From Mucilaginibacter sp. (GTDB lineage Bacteria > Bacteroidota > Bacteroidia > Sphingobacteriales > Sphingobacteriaceae): a stretch of DNA of 5,419 nt. Below are positions 1 to 3,758 of the stretch, in pieces; within the stretch, counting starts at the first letter, position 1, and each line of letters starts with the position of its first letter. Location of the stretch: NCBI GenBank assembly GCA_025934475.1, contig JAICXZ010000278.1, positions 1-5,419 on the forward strand, read 5' to 3'. Below the pieces are notes generated by a model. That model saw only the letters and a program-made list of their open reading frames with translations. It was not told the origin of the DNA and made no database searches. The position numbers and the translations under genes were made by a program.

Positions 1-168
1 ATAGTCATCAATTCGCAAAACACTGGGAATAAGTTTGTAGTGCTCACTTCCCAAACCTCTGAATACATAAGTCCATAAGTATGGATTTTTATTATATAAA
101 ATCTCATCAAATAAATCCTTATAAGAATCAAATCTCTTTTCTTCTACTATTAGCTGCTTGTCGTCCAT
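1..168 (-). CDS. FRG-domain protein, N-terminal part (gene continues past the left edge)
   Basis: The minus strand is open from an ATG at 168 to base 1, giving 56 residues that begin MDDKQLIVEE and end RIDDY. An in-frame TAA lies two codons upstream (TAA TTG ATG), so the start is ATG, or TTG one codon earlier. Residues 35-52 read YVFRGLGSEHYKLIPSVL followed by R, which is the hallmark of the FRG domain: a (Y/F)RG triplet and, shortly after, an L(I)P.L.R stretch. The FRG domain is a conserved bacterial domain named for this motif; I know of no firmly established biochemical activity. The sequence before the motif (VEEKRFDSYKDLFDEIL) fits the helix that usually precedes it. The gene is AT-rich (53 G/C in 168 bases, about 32%), clearly lower than the genes to its right, which hints at a different origin. 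There is no Shine-Dalgarno sequence, as expected in Bacteroidota. Any further domains and the stop codon are outside the window. Confidence 0.8.
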   Translation of the reverse strand, partial: MDDKQLIVEEKRFDSYKDLFDEILYNKNPYLWTYVFRGLGSEHYKLIPSVLRIDDY

Positions 169-202
169 CAATTAAATCTAACACTTTTGTGCCAATATAC
201 AT

Positions 203-210
203 CCCCCCCC
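203..210. repeat. C8 homopolymer tract (G8 on the minus strand)
   Basis: Eight consecutive C residues lie 34 bp upstream of the FRG gene start, read as G8 on the coding strand of that gene. Homopolymer G/C tracts of this length can slip during replication. Placed this close to a start they could alter promoter spacing, but no convincing promoter boxes flank it, so any regulatory role is speculative. Confidence 0.6.
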
Positions 211-237
211 GCTCCCGCAAACGTCCTCCCCAACCCT

Positions 238-282
238 GGCGCAAGAATGTCGGGCCGGCTGTGCGCAAAAGCTTCTTGTGCC
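238..282. repeat. Imperfect inverted repeat / hairpin
   Basis: GGCGCAAGAA (238-247) can pair with TTCTTGTGCC (273-282): nine Watson-Crick pairs and one G-T wobble around a 25-nt GC-rich loop that contains the palindrome GCCGGC. It lies between the FRG gene and copy 1 of the 46-bp repeat, and no adjacent gene ends here. It could be part of an old repeat element. Confidence 0.45.
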
Positions 283-311
283 TAATTATGCATGTACTTT
301 TTTGCACCCCG

Positions 312-357
312 TGTCCACCTCGTCCCATCCCACCCCAGCCTCAAACCCGGACGGACA
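312..357 (+). repeat. 46-bp dispersed repeat, copy 1
   Basis: This copy starts TGTCCACCTCGTCC and ends CGGACGGACA. It aligns without gaps to 1516-1561 (38 of 46 identical by my count) and 3099-3144 (41 of 46). The most constant parts are the left TGTCC..CTCGTC, the central cCTCAAA and the right CGGACGGACA. The ends are inverted (TGTCC/GGACA), though only 5 bp pair perfectly in this copy. All three copies point the same way on the plus strand. This copy has no gene end next to it, unlike the other two. Confidence 0.8.
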
Positions 358-368
358 GAAAATAGGAA

Positions 369-536
369 CGTCATGGCGAGGAACGACGCCATCCCTGAAC
401 TGTGCCAGTCAGCGGACCTTTATTTCTTCAAAGGCCAGAAACTGATAAATGAATAGCATGTGGGATTTCGCTCAGCAAGGGCATCTTGGATAATTGATTA
501 GCATGTGCCGAGATGGCGTCGTTCCTCGCCATGACG
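369..536. repeat. Perfect 25-bp inverted repeat enclosing 118 bp (REP-doublet or MITE-like element)
   Basis: The arm at 369-393 (begins CGTCATGGCGAGGAACGACG) is the exact reverse complement of 512-536 (ends GTTCCTCGCCATGACG), 25 of 25 bases. The 118-bp interior holds no open frame of note but contains a direct repeat TAGCATGTG at 454-462 and 499-507. The arm resembles the GTCATtGCGAGGa(A/C)CGA-type repeats that I associate with intergenic regions of many Bacteroidota genomes; that link is from memory. Perfect long arms imply either a recent insertion or selection for pairing. No transposase is present, so if it is mobile it moves in trans. No clear target-site duplication is visible directly outside the arms. 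Confidence 0.85.
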
Positions 537-595
537 CTCTGGTTTAGAACCTTTCGCATTCAAAAATCATGCATCATACTCCCCCGCCCGTTGAT

Positions 596-612
596 CCGGA
601 TTTATAATCCGG
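596..612. repeat. CCGGATT/AATCCGG palindrome
   Basis: CCGGATT (596-602), a 3-base centre TAT, and AATCCGG (606-612) form a perfect 7-bp inverted repeat. It is followed at 625-643 by GGGGATTTGCAATTGCTCC, which looks like a second, decayed palindrome of the same design (GGGGATT, 3 bases, AAT...CC) and contains GCAATTGC. The pair suggests the remnant of a repeat array or element end rather than a transcription terminator, since no gene ends here and no T-run follows. Confidence 0.5.
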
Positions 613-695
613 TCCTAAATAGCACGGGGATTTGCAATTGCTCCTCCCATACAACCGAAATTAATTTTTGTTAACTTTTTGCAATTCCTGCTTCA

Positions 696-703
696 TAATT
701 TTG
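696..703 (+). promoter_or_regulatory. Candidate -7 box for the hydroxylase gene
   Basis: TAATTTTG matches the Bacteroidota -7 consensus TAnnTTTG exactly and lies 22 bp before the ATG at 726, giving a leader of roughly 15-18 nt. TTTTTG runs occur upstream at 665-670 and 676-681, but neither sits at the ideal 19-21 bp spacing for the -33 TTTG element, so the assignment rests mainly on the -7 box and its position. Confidence 0.4.
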
Positions 704-725
704 TTTAGCAAGAAACGGACTAGTT

Positions 726-1514
726 ATGAAAGAGTTCCTAAAAATAATAGTCGGTATTTTCACAGTACAGGCATCCCGTTATTTTTTACTGGCGGGAATA
801 CCATTTTTGGTTTTCTACATCATGTTCAGGAAGTGGTTTGCGAAAGCTAAAATTCAAAGGAAGGATGCTGCCAAAGCCGATTTCGTGCGGGAAATTTTGC
901 ATTCTTTGCAGTCAACACTGGTATTGTCGATAGTTGGCTATATCGTATTCTCGCCACCATTAAGAGGCATTACCCATATTTATACCGATATAAATAAATA
1001 TGGCTGGTGGTGGATAGCAGGCAGCACGGTGCTAAGCCTTATTATACAAGACACCTACTTCTATTGGATGCACCGCACATTGCATCATAAAGCTTTATTT
1101 AAATATACGCACCTGTTGCACCATAAATCCACCAATCCCTCACCCTGGACGTCGTACTCTTTTCATTTTTTCGAGGCGTGGGCACAAGGTGCAGTTTTAT
1201 TCATCATAGCCCTTGTGCTGCCTATCCACGTTTTAGCAGTTACGCTGTTTACAATGACGAGTTTTATTATCAATGTTTATGGGCACCTGGGCTATGAAAT
1301 TGCGCCGCGTTGGTTCCGAAATTCATTTTTGTTCCGGGTTACAGTTAGCTCCACTTACCATAATTTGCACCATAGCAAGTTTAATGGCAATTATGGCCTG
1401 TACTTCAGATTTTGGGACAGGCTGATGAAAACGGAAAATCCCGACTATGTGACTGAGTACGACAAAATTCAGGAAGCACGCTTTGGAGCAAAGGAAGTGA
1501 GTTTGGCGGGATAA
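726..1514 (+). CDS. Sterol desaturase / fatty acid hydroxylase family membrane protein
   Basis: The 262-residue product belongs to the fatty acid hydroxylase superfamily: integral membrane di-iron enzymes that use O2 to hydroxylate or desaturate lipid chains or sterols. The histidine clusters that bind the two irons are visible in order: HRTLHH (116-121), HLLHH (129-133) and HNLHH (212-216), with further histidines at 147 and 187. The first cluster follows QDTYFYWMHRTLHH, typical of the family. Hydrophobic segments near residues 17-34, 60-76, 94-110 and 153-185 supply the membrane anchor; the His boxes would face the cytoplasm. Length is normal for the family. The ATG at 726 follows an AT-rich leader with a candidate -7 box and no Shine-Dalgarno. 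An overlapping frame starting at 668 is a shadow. The substrate cannot be read from sequence; hydroxylation of membrane lipid acyl chains is one option. The last base of its stop codon starts copy 2 of the 46-bp repeat. Confidence 0.93.
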   Translation: MKEFLKIIVGIFTVQASRYFLLAGIPFLVFYIMFRKWFAKAKIQRKDAAKADFVREILHSLQSTLVLSIVGYIVFSPPLRGITHIYTDINKYGWWWIAGSTVLSLIIQDTYFYWMHRTLHHKALFKYTHLLHHKSTNPSPWTSYSFHFFEAWAQGAVLFIIALVLPIHVLAVTLFTMTSFIINVYGHLGYEIAPRWFRNSFLFRVTVSSTYHNLHHSKFNGNYGLYFRFWDRLMKTENPDYVTEYDKIQEARFGAKEVSLAG

Positions 1515-1563
1515 TTGTCCGTCTCGTCCCCTTACACCCCAGCTTCAAATACGGACGGACAAT
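1514..1563 (+). repeat. 46-bp dispersed repeat, copy 2, extended to a perfect 10-bp inverted repeat
   Basis: The core (1516-1561) aligns without gaps to the copies at 312 and 3099. Here the ends form a perfect 10-bp inverted repeat, ATTGTCCGTC (1514-1523) with GACGGACAAT (1554-1563), around a 30-nt loop. It begins on the last base of the hydroxylase stop codon. Compared with copies 1 and 3, this copy has GTC instead of ACC in the left arm, and both changes improve pairing with the right arm. A role as a transcript-end hairpin is possible, but there is no U-run typical of intrinsic termination. Confidence 0.8.
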
Positions 1564-1574
1564 CTTTTGAGGTG

Positions 1575-1626
1575 AAAGGATAAAGGCGAAAGGTTTGACT
1601 CGTATAACCTTTTACCTTTCTCCTTT
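1575..1626. repeat. Purine/pyrimidine hairpin of AAAGG-type microrepeats
   Basis: The 21-base left arm (1575-1595, starting AAAGGATAAAGG) pairs with the right arm (1606-1626, ending CTCCTTT) at 18 of 21 positions around the 10-nt loop TGACTCGTAT. The left arm is built of short units AAAGGAT, AAAGGCG, AAAGG. A related run CCTTTTACCTTTCCC recurs at 2074-2088 after the next gene. It lies between the hydroxylase gene and the membrane-protein gene and could attenuate or stabilise transcript between them, or simply be a repeat expansion. Confidence 0.6.
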
Positions 1627-1675
1627 CCCAACTCCTTTTATTATATTCAGCCATCAAAACCAAAACACAATTAAA

Positions 1676-2071
1676 ATGGGAACCAGTATCACAAACAAAA
1701 CCAGGGTATTCTTTATTGCTATGGCTGCCTACTGGCTGGTATTCGGCCTGATAACGGCCCTTTATCCAAAACTGATGGATCTTTTTCAAACCAGTGCGGG
1801 GATAAATGCTAAAACAGCATTCTCTAATCATATATGGTTACATGACGGGTTGGATATTATTGCCATCAGCGTGTTGCTTTTTGTGCTTTCGCGGGAAGCT
1901 GTTAGTCGTAATGCGCTTCGGGCAGCTGCCATTGTTGCCGCGCTGGTGACCTTTGCCATTGCTTACTCGCTTCTGGCAACACCATATTGGAGTTTGCTAT
2001 TCCTGGTACCTGGCGTTGGTTGCCTGTTTTTCGCCATTTGGGGATTTGCACTTGCCGGTAAGGTGAAGTAA
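1676..2071 (+). CDS. Small four-helix integral membrane protein, function unknown
   Basis: I chose the ATG at 1676 (131 residues, MGTSITNKTR...). The same frame is open upstream to 1595, but those codons run through the hairpin arm at 1606-1626 and read as low-complexity sequence, while the hydrophobic core begins right after 1676. Four membrane segments can be seen, roughly residues 11-30, 58-73, 80-101 and 105-126, ending with a basic tail GKVK. A polar motif NHIWLHDGLDI (51-61) leads into helix 2, with two histidines and two aspartates at the membrane face. The layout resembles small uncharacterised Bacteroidota membrane proteins; I cannot name a family with confidence. It follows the hydroxylase gene by 161 bp and precedes the reductase gene by 73 bp on the same strand, so co-transcription is possible, though repeats lie in both gaps. 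No Shine-Dalgarno; leader AACACAATTAAA is typical AT-rich. Confidence 0.8.
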   Translation: MGTSITNKTRVFFIAMAAYWLVFGLITALYPKLMDLFQTSAGINAKTAFSNHIWLHDGLDIIAISVLLFVLSREAVSRNALRAAAIVAALVTFAIAYSLLATPYWSLLFLVPGVGCLFFAIWGFALAGKVK

Positions 2072-2073
2072 TG

Positions 2074-2088
2074 CCTTTTACCTTTCCC
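2074..2088. repeat. CCTTTTACCTTTCCC motif, second occurrence
   Basis: This run directly follows the stop of the membrane-protein gene and repeats the right arm of the 1575-1626 hairpin almost exactly. The end of the gene (AAGGTGAAG, 2060-2068) can pair with CTTTTACCTT partly through wobbles, giving a weak stem-loop around the stop codon. Probably the same microrepeat class. Confidence 0.4.
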
Positions 2089-2144
2089 GAGCAAACAATA
2101 GTCCCAAAACAGCATTAAGAAAATAAACCTTAAATTCAACCCAT

Positions 2145-2714
2145 ATGGGAAAGATAGTATTATTTATGCATCAGTCGCTGGATGGCTTTGCGGCGGGAAC
2201 AAAAGGCGAAATGAATTGGATCCATGTAGATGAGGAGATCTTTGATTTCGTGGAGGAGAGGATCGGGAAAACCGATACGGCAATATATGGGAGGAAGACC
2301 TTTGAGATGATGGAGGGCTATTGGCCAACCGCAGGCGATGAGCCAGACGCAAGCAAGCACGACAAGGTACATTCTGCCTGGTATAAGAAAGCACACAAAG
2401 TGGTATTGTCAAATACACTGAACCAGGCATCATTCACCAATACAACGGTAATAGGGAAGGATTACGCTGCCGCTCTTCGCAAATTAAAGCAGGAAACAAC
2501 AGGCGAAATGCTGTTGTTTGGAAGTCCTTCCACAGCGCACGCCCTCCTGGCAGAAAACCTGATAGATGAATGCTGGCTCTTCGTAAACCCGGTATTGCTG
2601 GGTGAAGGAATCCCGGTGTTTAAAGGCATTAAACAAAGGCAGTCGCTGAAGTTGCTGAAAACGCATGTGTTTAGTTCAGGTGTAGTTTGTCTGGGGCACG
2701 AAGTGGTAAGGTGA
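2145..2714 (+). CDS. Dihydrofolate reductase family protein (RibD C-terminal domain)
   Basis: The 189-residue product fits the single-domain dihydrofolate-reductase-like family related to the C-terminal half of RibD and to the YyaP/YwjB group, NAD(P)H-dependent cytoplasmic reductases of mostly unknown substrate. Visible family features are the N-terminal strand and SLDGFAAG (11-18), NWIH (24-27), the nucleotide-site region AIYGRKTFEMMEGYWP (46-61), and near the C-terminus EMLLFGSPSTAHALLAENLI (121-140), then DECWLFVNPVLLGEGIPVF (141-159), which carries the conserved glycines and the LIDE...NPVLLGEG.P.F pattern. Length is normal. It lacks the deaminase domain of full RibD, so a direct riboflavin role is not indicated, and it is unlikely to be the housekeeping folA product, whose sequence pattern differs. 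Start ATG at 2145 follows an AT-rich leader without Shine-Dalgarno. Its stop codon lies inside a 15-bp tandem repeat. Confidence 0.9.
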   Translation: MGKIVLFMHQSLDGFAAGTKGEMNWIHVDEEIFDFVEERIGKTDTAIYGRKTFEMMEGYWPTAGDEPDASKHDKVHSAWYKKAHKVVLSNTLNQASFTNTTVIGKDYAAALRKLKQETTGEMLLFGSPSTAHALLAENLIDECWLFVNPVLLGEGIPVFKGIKQRQSLKLLKTHVFSSGVVCLGHEVVR

Positions 2715-2758
2715 ATAGTGAGTAGGTGAATAGTGAGTAGGCGCATTCACTATTCACC
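2709..2758. repeat. 15-bp tandem repeat plus 12-bp hairpin, likely two-way transcript end
   Basis: AGGTGAATAGTGAGT occurs twice head-to-tail (2709-2723 and 2724-2738), followed by AGG. The first unit contains the TGA stop of the reductase gene (2712-2714). GGTGAATAGTGA (2725-2736) pairs perfectly over 12 bp with TCACTATTCACC (2747-2758) around the loop GTAGGCGCAT; the first unit (2710-2721) could pair with the same arm instead, giving two alternative stems. The element lies between convergent genes (reductase on plus, antitoxin-like gene on minus), where a bidirectional terminator is expected, but no clear U-run follows, so the terminator role is inference. Confidence 0.7.
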
Positions 2759-2811
2759 ATTAACCACTCACCGCATCCTGTCCTTCAGAGACATCGCGGA
2801 GATGAAAAGAT

Positions 2812-3045
2812 CTAGTTGCGGTCCAGCTTTTCCTTCATATACGCCATCACGTATTCATGTGAATATAATCGACCTGCTTCAGCATCCGCTAACCCTGCTT
2901 TTATACTTTCGATCGCTTCTGGCTGAAGGTCGCCCCAACTATCACCGTCGTCCTCCATGTGGTATTCGAGTCCCATCTGTTTTAGGAAAGCCACTATGGC
3001 CGGCAAATCCTTTTCCCTATCGATCTCTATTGTCAGCGTCGTCAT
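2812..3045 (-). CDS. Small antitoxin-like protein, no adjacent toxin
   Basis: A 77-residue acidic protein starting MTTLTIEIDREKDLPAIVAF. The frame is open up to an ATG at 3078, but the 11 extra residues (MNNGVLSVNLN) are not typical and MTTLTIEI is a natural beginning, so I prefer 3045. Residues 1-33 look like a beta-alpha segment (TLTIEI...LPAIVAFLKQMGLEYHME), then an acidic linker EDDGDSWGDL, then EAIESIKAGLADAEAGRLYSHEYVMAYMKEKL. The last part, with (E/S)IKAGLAD.EAGR..SHE.VM, resembles small Bacteroidota antitoxin-type proteins that usually precede a RelE/ParE-like toxin gene; this is recognition from memory, not a search. The expected toxin position, downstream towards 2715, holds under 100 bp of repeat-rich DNA, so it is solitary here. 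A TAAATTTG (-7-like) sequence at 3049-3056 is only 3 bp before the ATG. The next gene upstream on the strand is the receiver gene, 107 bp away. Confidence 0.75.
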   Translation of the reverse strand: MTTLTIEIDREKDLPAIVAFLKQMGLEYHMEDDGDSWGDLQPEAIESIKAGLADAEAGRLYSHEYVMAYMKEKLDRN

Positions 3046-3097
3046 ATTCAAATTTACTGATAAAACGCCGTTATTCATAATTGGATGCTATCTCACC

Positions 3098-3145
3098 TTG
3101 TCCACCTCGTCTCACCCCACGCCGGCCTCAAAACCGGACGGACAA
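3098..3145 (+). repeat. 46-bp dispersed repeat, copy 3
   Basis: The core 3099-3144 aligns without gaps to copies at 312 and 1516, with 41 of 46 bases shared with copy 1. Outer bases extend the inverted ends to TTGTCC (3098-3103) and GGACAA (3140-3145). In this copy an inner CCGG...CCGG pairing (CCGGCCTCAAAACCGG) is also possible. It lies 7 bp beyond the stop codon of the minus-strand receiver gene and before the antitoxin-like gene, so it could be a transcript-end structure between them. Confidence 0.8.
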
Positions 3146-3152
3146 TAACACA

Positions 3153-3506
3153 TCAACTAAACGCCTGTACCTTCCCGATAAAATGGTCCAGGTCAAAAGG
3201 TTTTGCGATAAAGTCATCCGCACCGCAATCTGTACTGATCTGTTCCAGGTCGCTATTTCCCGACACCAGCACAACGGGGATGTGCTTCAGGTCGTCCTGG
3301 GCTTTAATATAACTGCACATGGATTGGCCCGCTTCGCCATCAAGGTTAAGGTCAAGCATCACCAGGTCAACTTCTTTATCATGTAATTTTTGCCGGGCCC
3401 ATCCGGTGTCTGCCAGACTGATCACTGTGTAACCCTCAGTCTCCAGTAAAATGCTCATCATTTCGGCAATAATAGGCTCATCTTCAATAATTAGTACGCG
3501 CTTCAT
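3153..3506 (-). CDS. Single-domain response regulator (CheY-like receiver)
   Basis: The 117-residue product starts MKRVLIIEDEP and consists only of a receiver domain, with no DNA-binding or enzymatic output domain. All key receiver residues are present: acidic pair E8/D9, phosphoacceptor D52 in LVMLDLNLDG, S82 in VVLVSGN at the switch Thr/Ser position, and K102 in AKPFD (K-P-F). Such proteins receive phosphate from a histidine kinase in the cytoplasm and act through protein contacts or in a phosphorelay. No kinase gene is in the window. I chose the ATG at 3506; an adjacent in-frame ATG at 3509 would add one Met, and a frame start at 3527 adds MSYDHH, which looks non-native. The start lies in a perfect 12-bp palindrome (3504-3515). 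It is divergent from the EXORDIUM-like gene and upstream of the antitoxin-like gene on the same strand, separated by copy 3 of the 46-bp repeat. Confidence 0.93.
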   Translation of the reverse strand: MKRVLIIEDEPIIAEMMSILLETEGYTVISLADTGWARQKLHDKEVDLVMLDLNLDGEAGQSMCSYIKAQDDLKHIPVVLVSGNSDLEQISTDCGADDFIAKPFDLDHFIGKVQAFS

Positions 3507-3515
3507 CATATGATG
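3504..3515. promoter_or_regulatory. 12-bp palindrome on the receiver gene start
   Basis: CATCATATGATG is a perfect palindrome and includes the ATG at 3506 and the neighbouring ATG at 3509 of the receiver gene. It is followed on the plus strand by ATGATCAT (3513-3520), another palindrome. It could be an operator or a start-site hairpin; repeated Met codons next to each other also produce such palindromes by chance. Confidence 0.3.
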
Positions 3516-3630
3516 ATCATAAGACAATTATCAGGCCATCATCTGCTGTTAACTTTTATACAAATTTTTACGGGCTTCGGCAATAGGGGTTCTACGCGTT
3601 CCGCGGGCGTATTTACCGCATGTATTTAAA

Positions 3631-3652
3631 GTGATTTTGTACTGAAAGTCAC
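3631..3652. promoter_or_regulatory. Imperfect inverted repeat in the divergent intergenic region
   Basis: GTGATTTT (3631-3638) and AAAGTCAC (3645-3652) form an 8-bp imperfect inverted repeat (one T-G wobble) around GTACTG, roughly midway between the receiver gene and the EXORDIUM-like gene. Its place suits an operator for one or both divergent genes. Downstream, TACCTTTA at 3688-3695 differs from the TAnnTTTG -7 consensus by one base and would give a leader of about 60 nt for the gene at 3759. The rest of 3507-3758 shows nothing I recognise. Confidence 0.3.
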
Positions 3653-3758
3653 GTAGTTGCAACCTGTTATCTCGTTAAGGGTGGGTCTACCTTTATTCAG
3701 TCTTCTCAGCGAAGATTAAGGCAATCATTAAAAACCAAACCATTTAGAAATTGAAGCC

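Larger units (their letters stand above)
169..725. other. Gene-free, repeat-rich intergenic region
   Basis: I see no supportable gene in these 557 bases. Short open frames at 81-365 (+) and 128-328 (-) exist, but their translations are rich in Pro, Arg and Trp, show no recognisable domain, and one overlaps the FRG gene. The stretch instead carries several palindromic or repeated segments in series: 203-210, 238-282, 312-357, 369-536 and 596-612, each listed separately. The remaining sequence is unremarkable and becomes AT-rich towards 650-725, where the promoter of the next gene is expected. Confidence 0.7.

Noticed and set aside
128..328. Minus-strand 66-codon open frame upstream of and overlapping the FRG gene
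   Set aside because: Out of frame with the FRG gene, Gly/Arg-rich without a recognisable domain, and built from hairpin and repeat sequence. A frameshifted N-terminal extension of the FRG protein was considered, but the FRG frame has its own stop-bounded start.
81..365. Plus-strand 94-codon open frame
   Set aside because: It overlaps the FRG gene start on the other strand, has a Pro/Arg-rich low-complexity translation, and runs through the C8 tract and copy 1 of the 46-bp repeat.
668..850. 60-codon plus-strand open frame before and across the hydroxylase start
   Set aside because: It overlaps the hydroxylase gene in another frame, runs through the probable promoter, and has no recognisable features.
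1532..1831. Minus-strand 99-codon open frame over the hydroxylase/membrane-protein junction
   Set aside because: It reads through the hairpin and the 46-bp repeat and overlaps the membrane-protein gene; no domain is visible.
2715..2811. Remnant of a toxin gene downstream of the antitoxin-like gene
   Set aside because: All minus-strand frames hit stops within a few dozen bases and none shows a recognisable RelE/ParE motif.
3049..3056. TAAATTTG on the minus strand as promoter of the antitoxin-like gene
   Set aside because: It matches TAnnTTTG but lies only 3 bp before the chosen ATG and would imply a leaderless transcript; no -33 TTTG is at the right distance. Kept as a note only.
312..3145. 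CRISPR array
   Set aside because: The three 46-bp copies are more than 1 kb apart with genes between them, so there is no regular repeat-spacer pattern.
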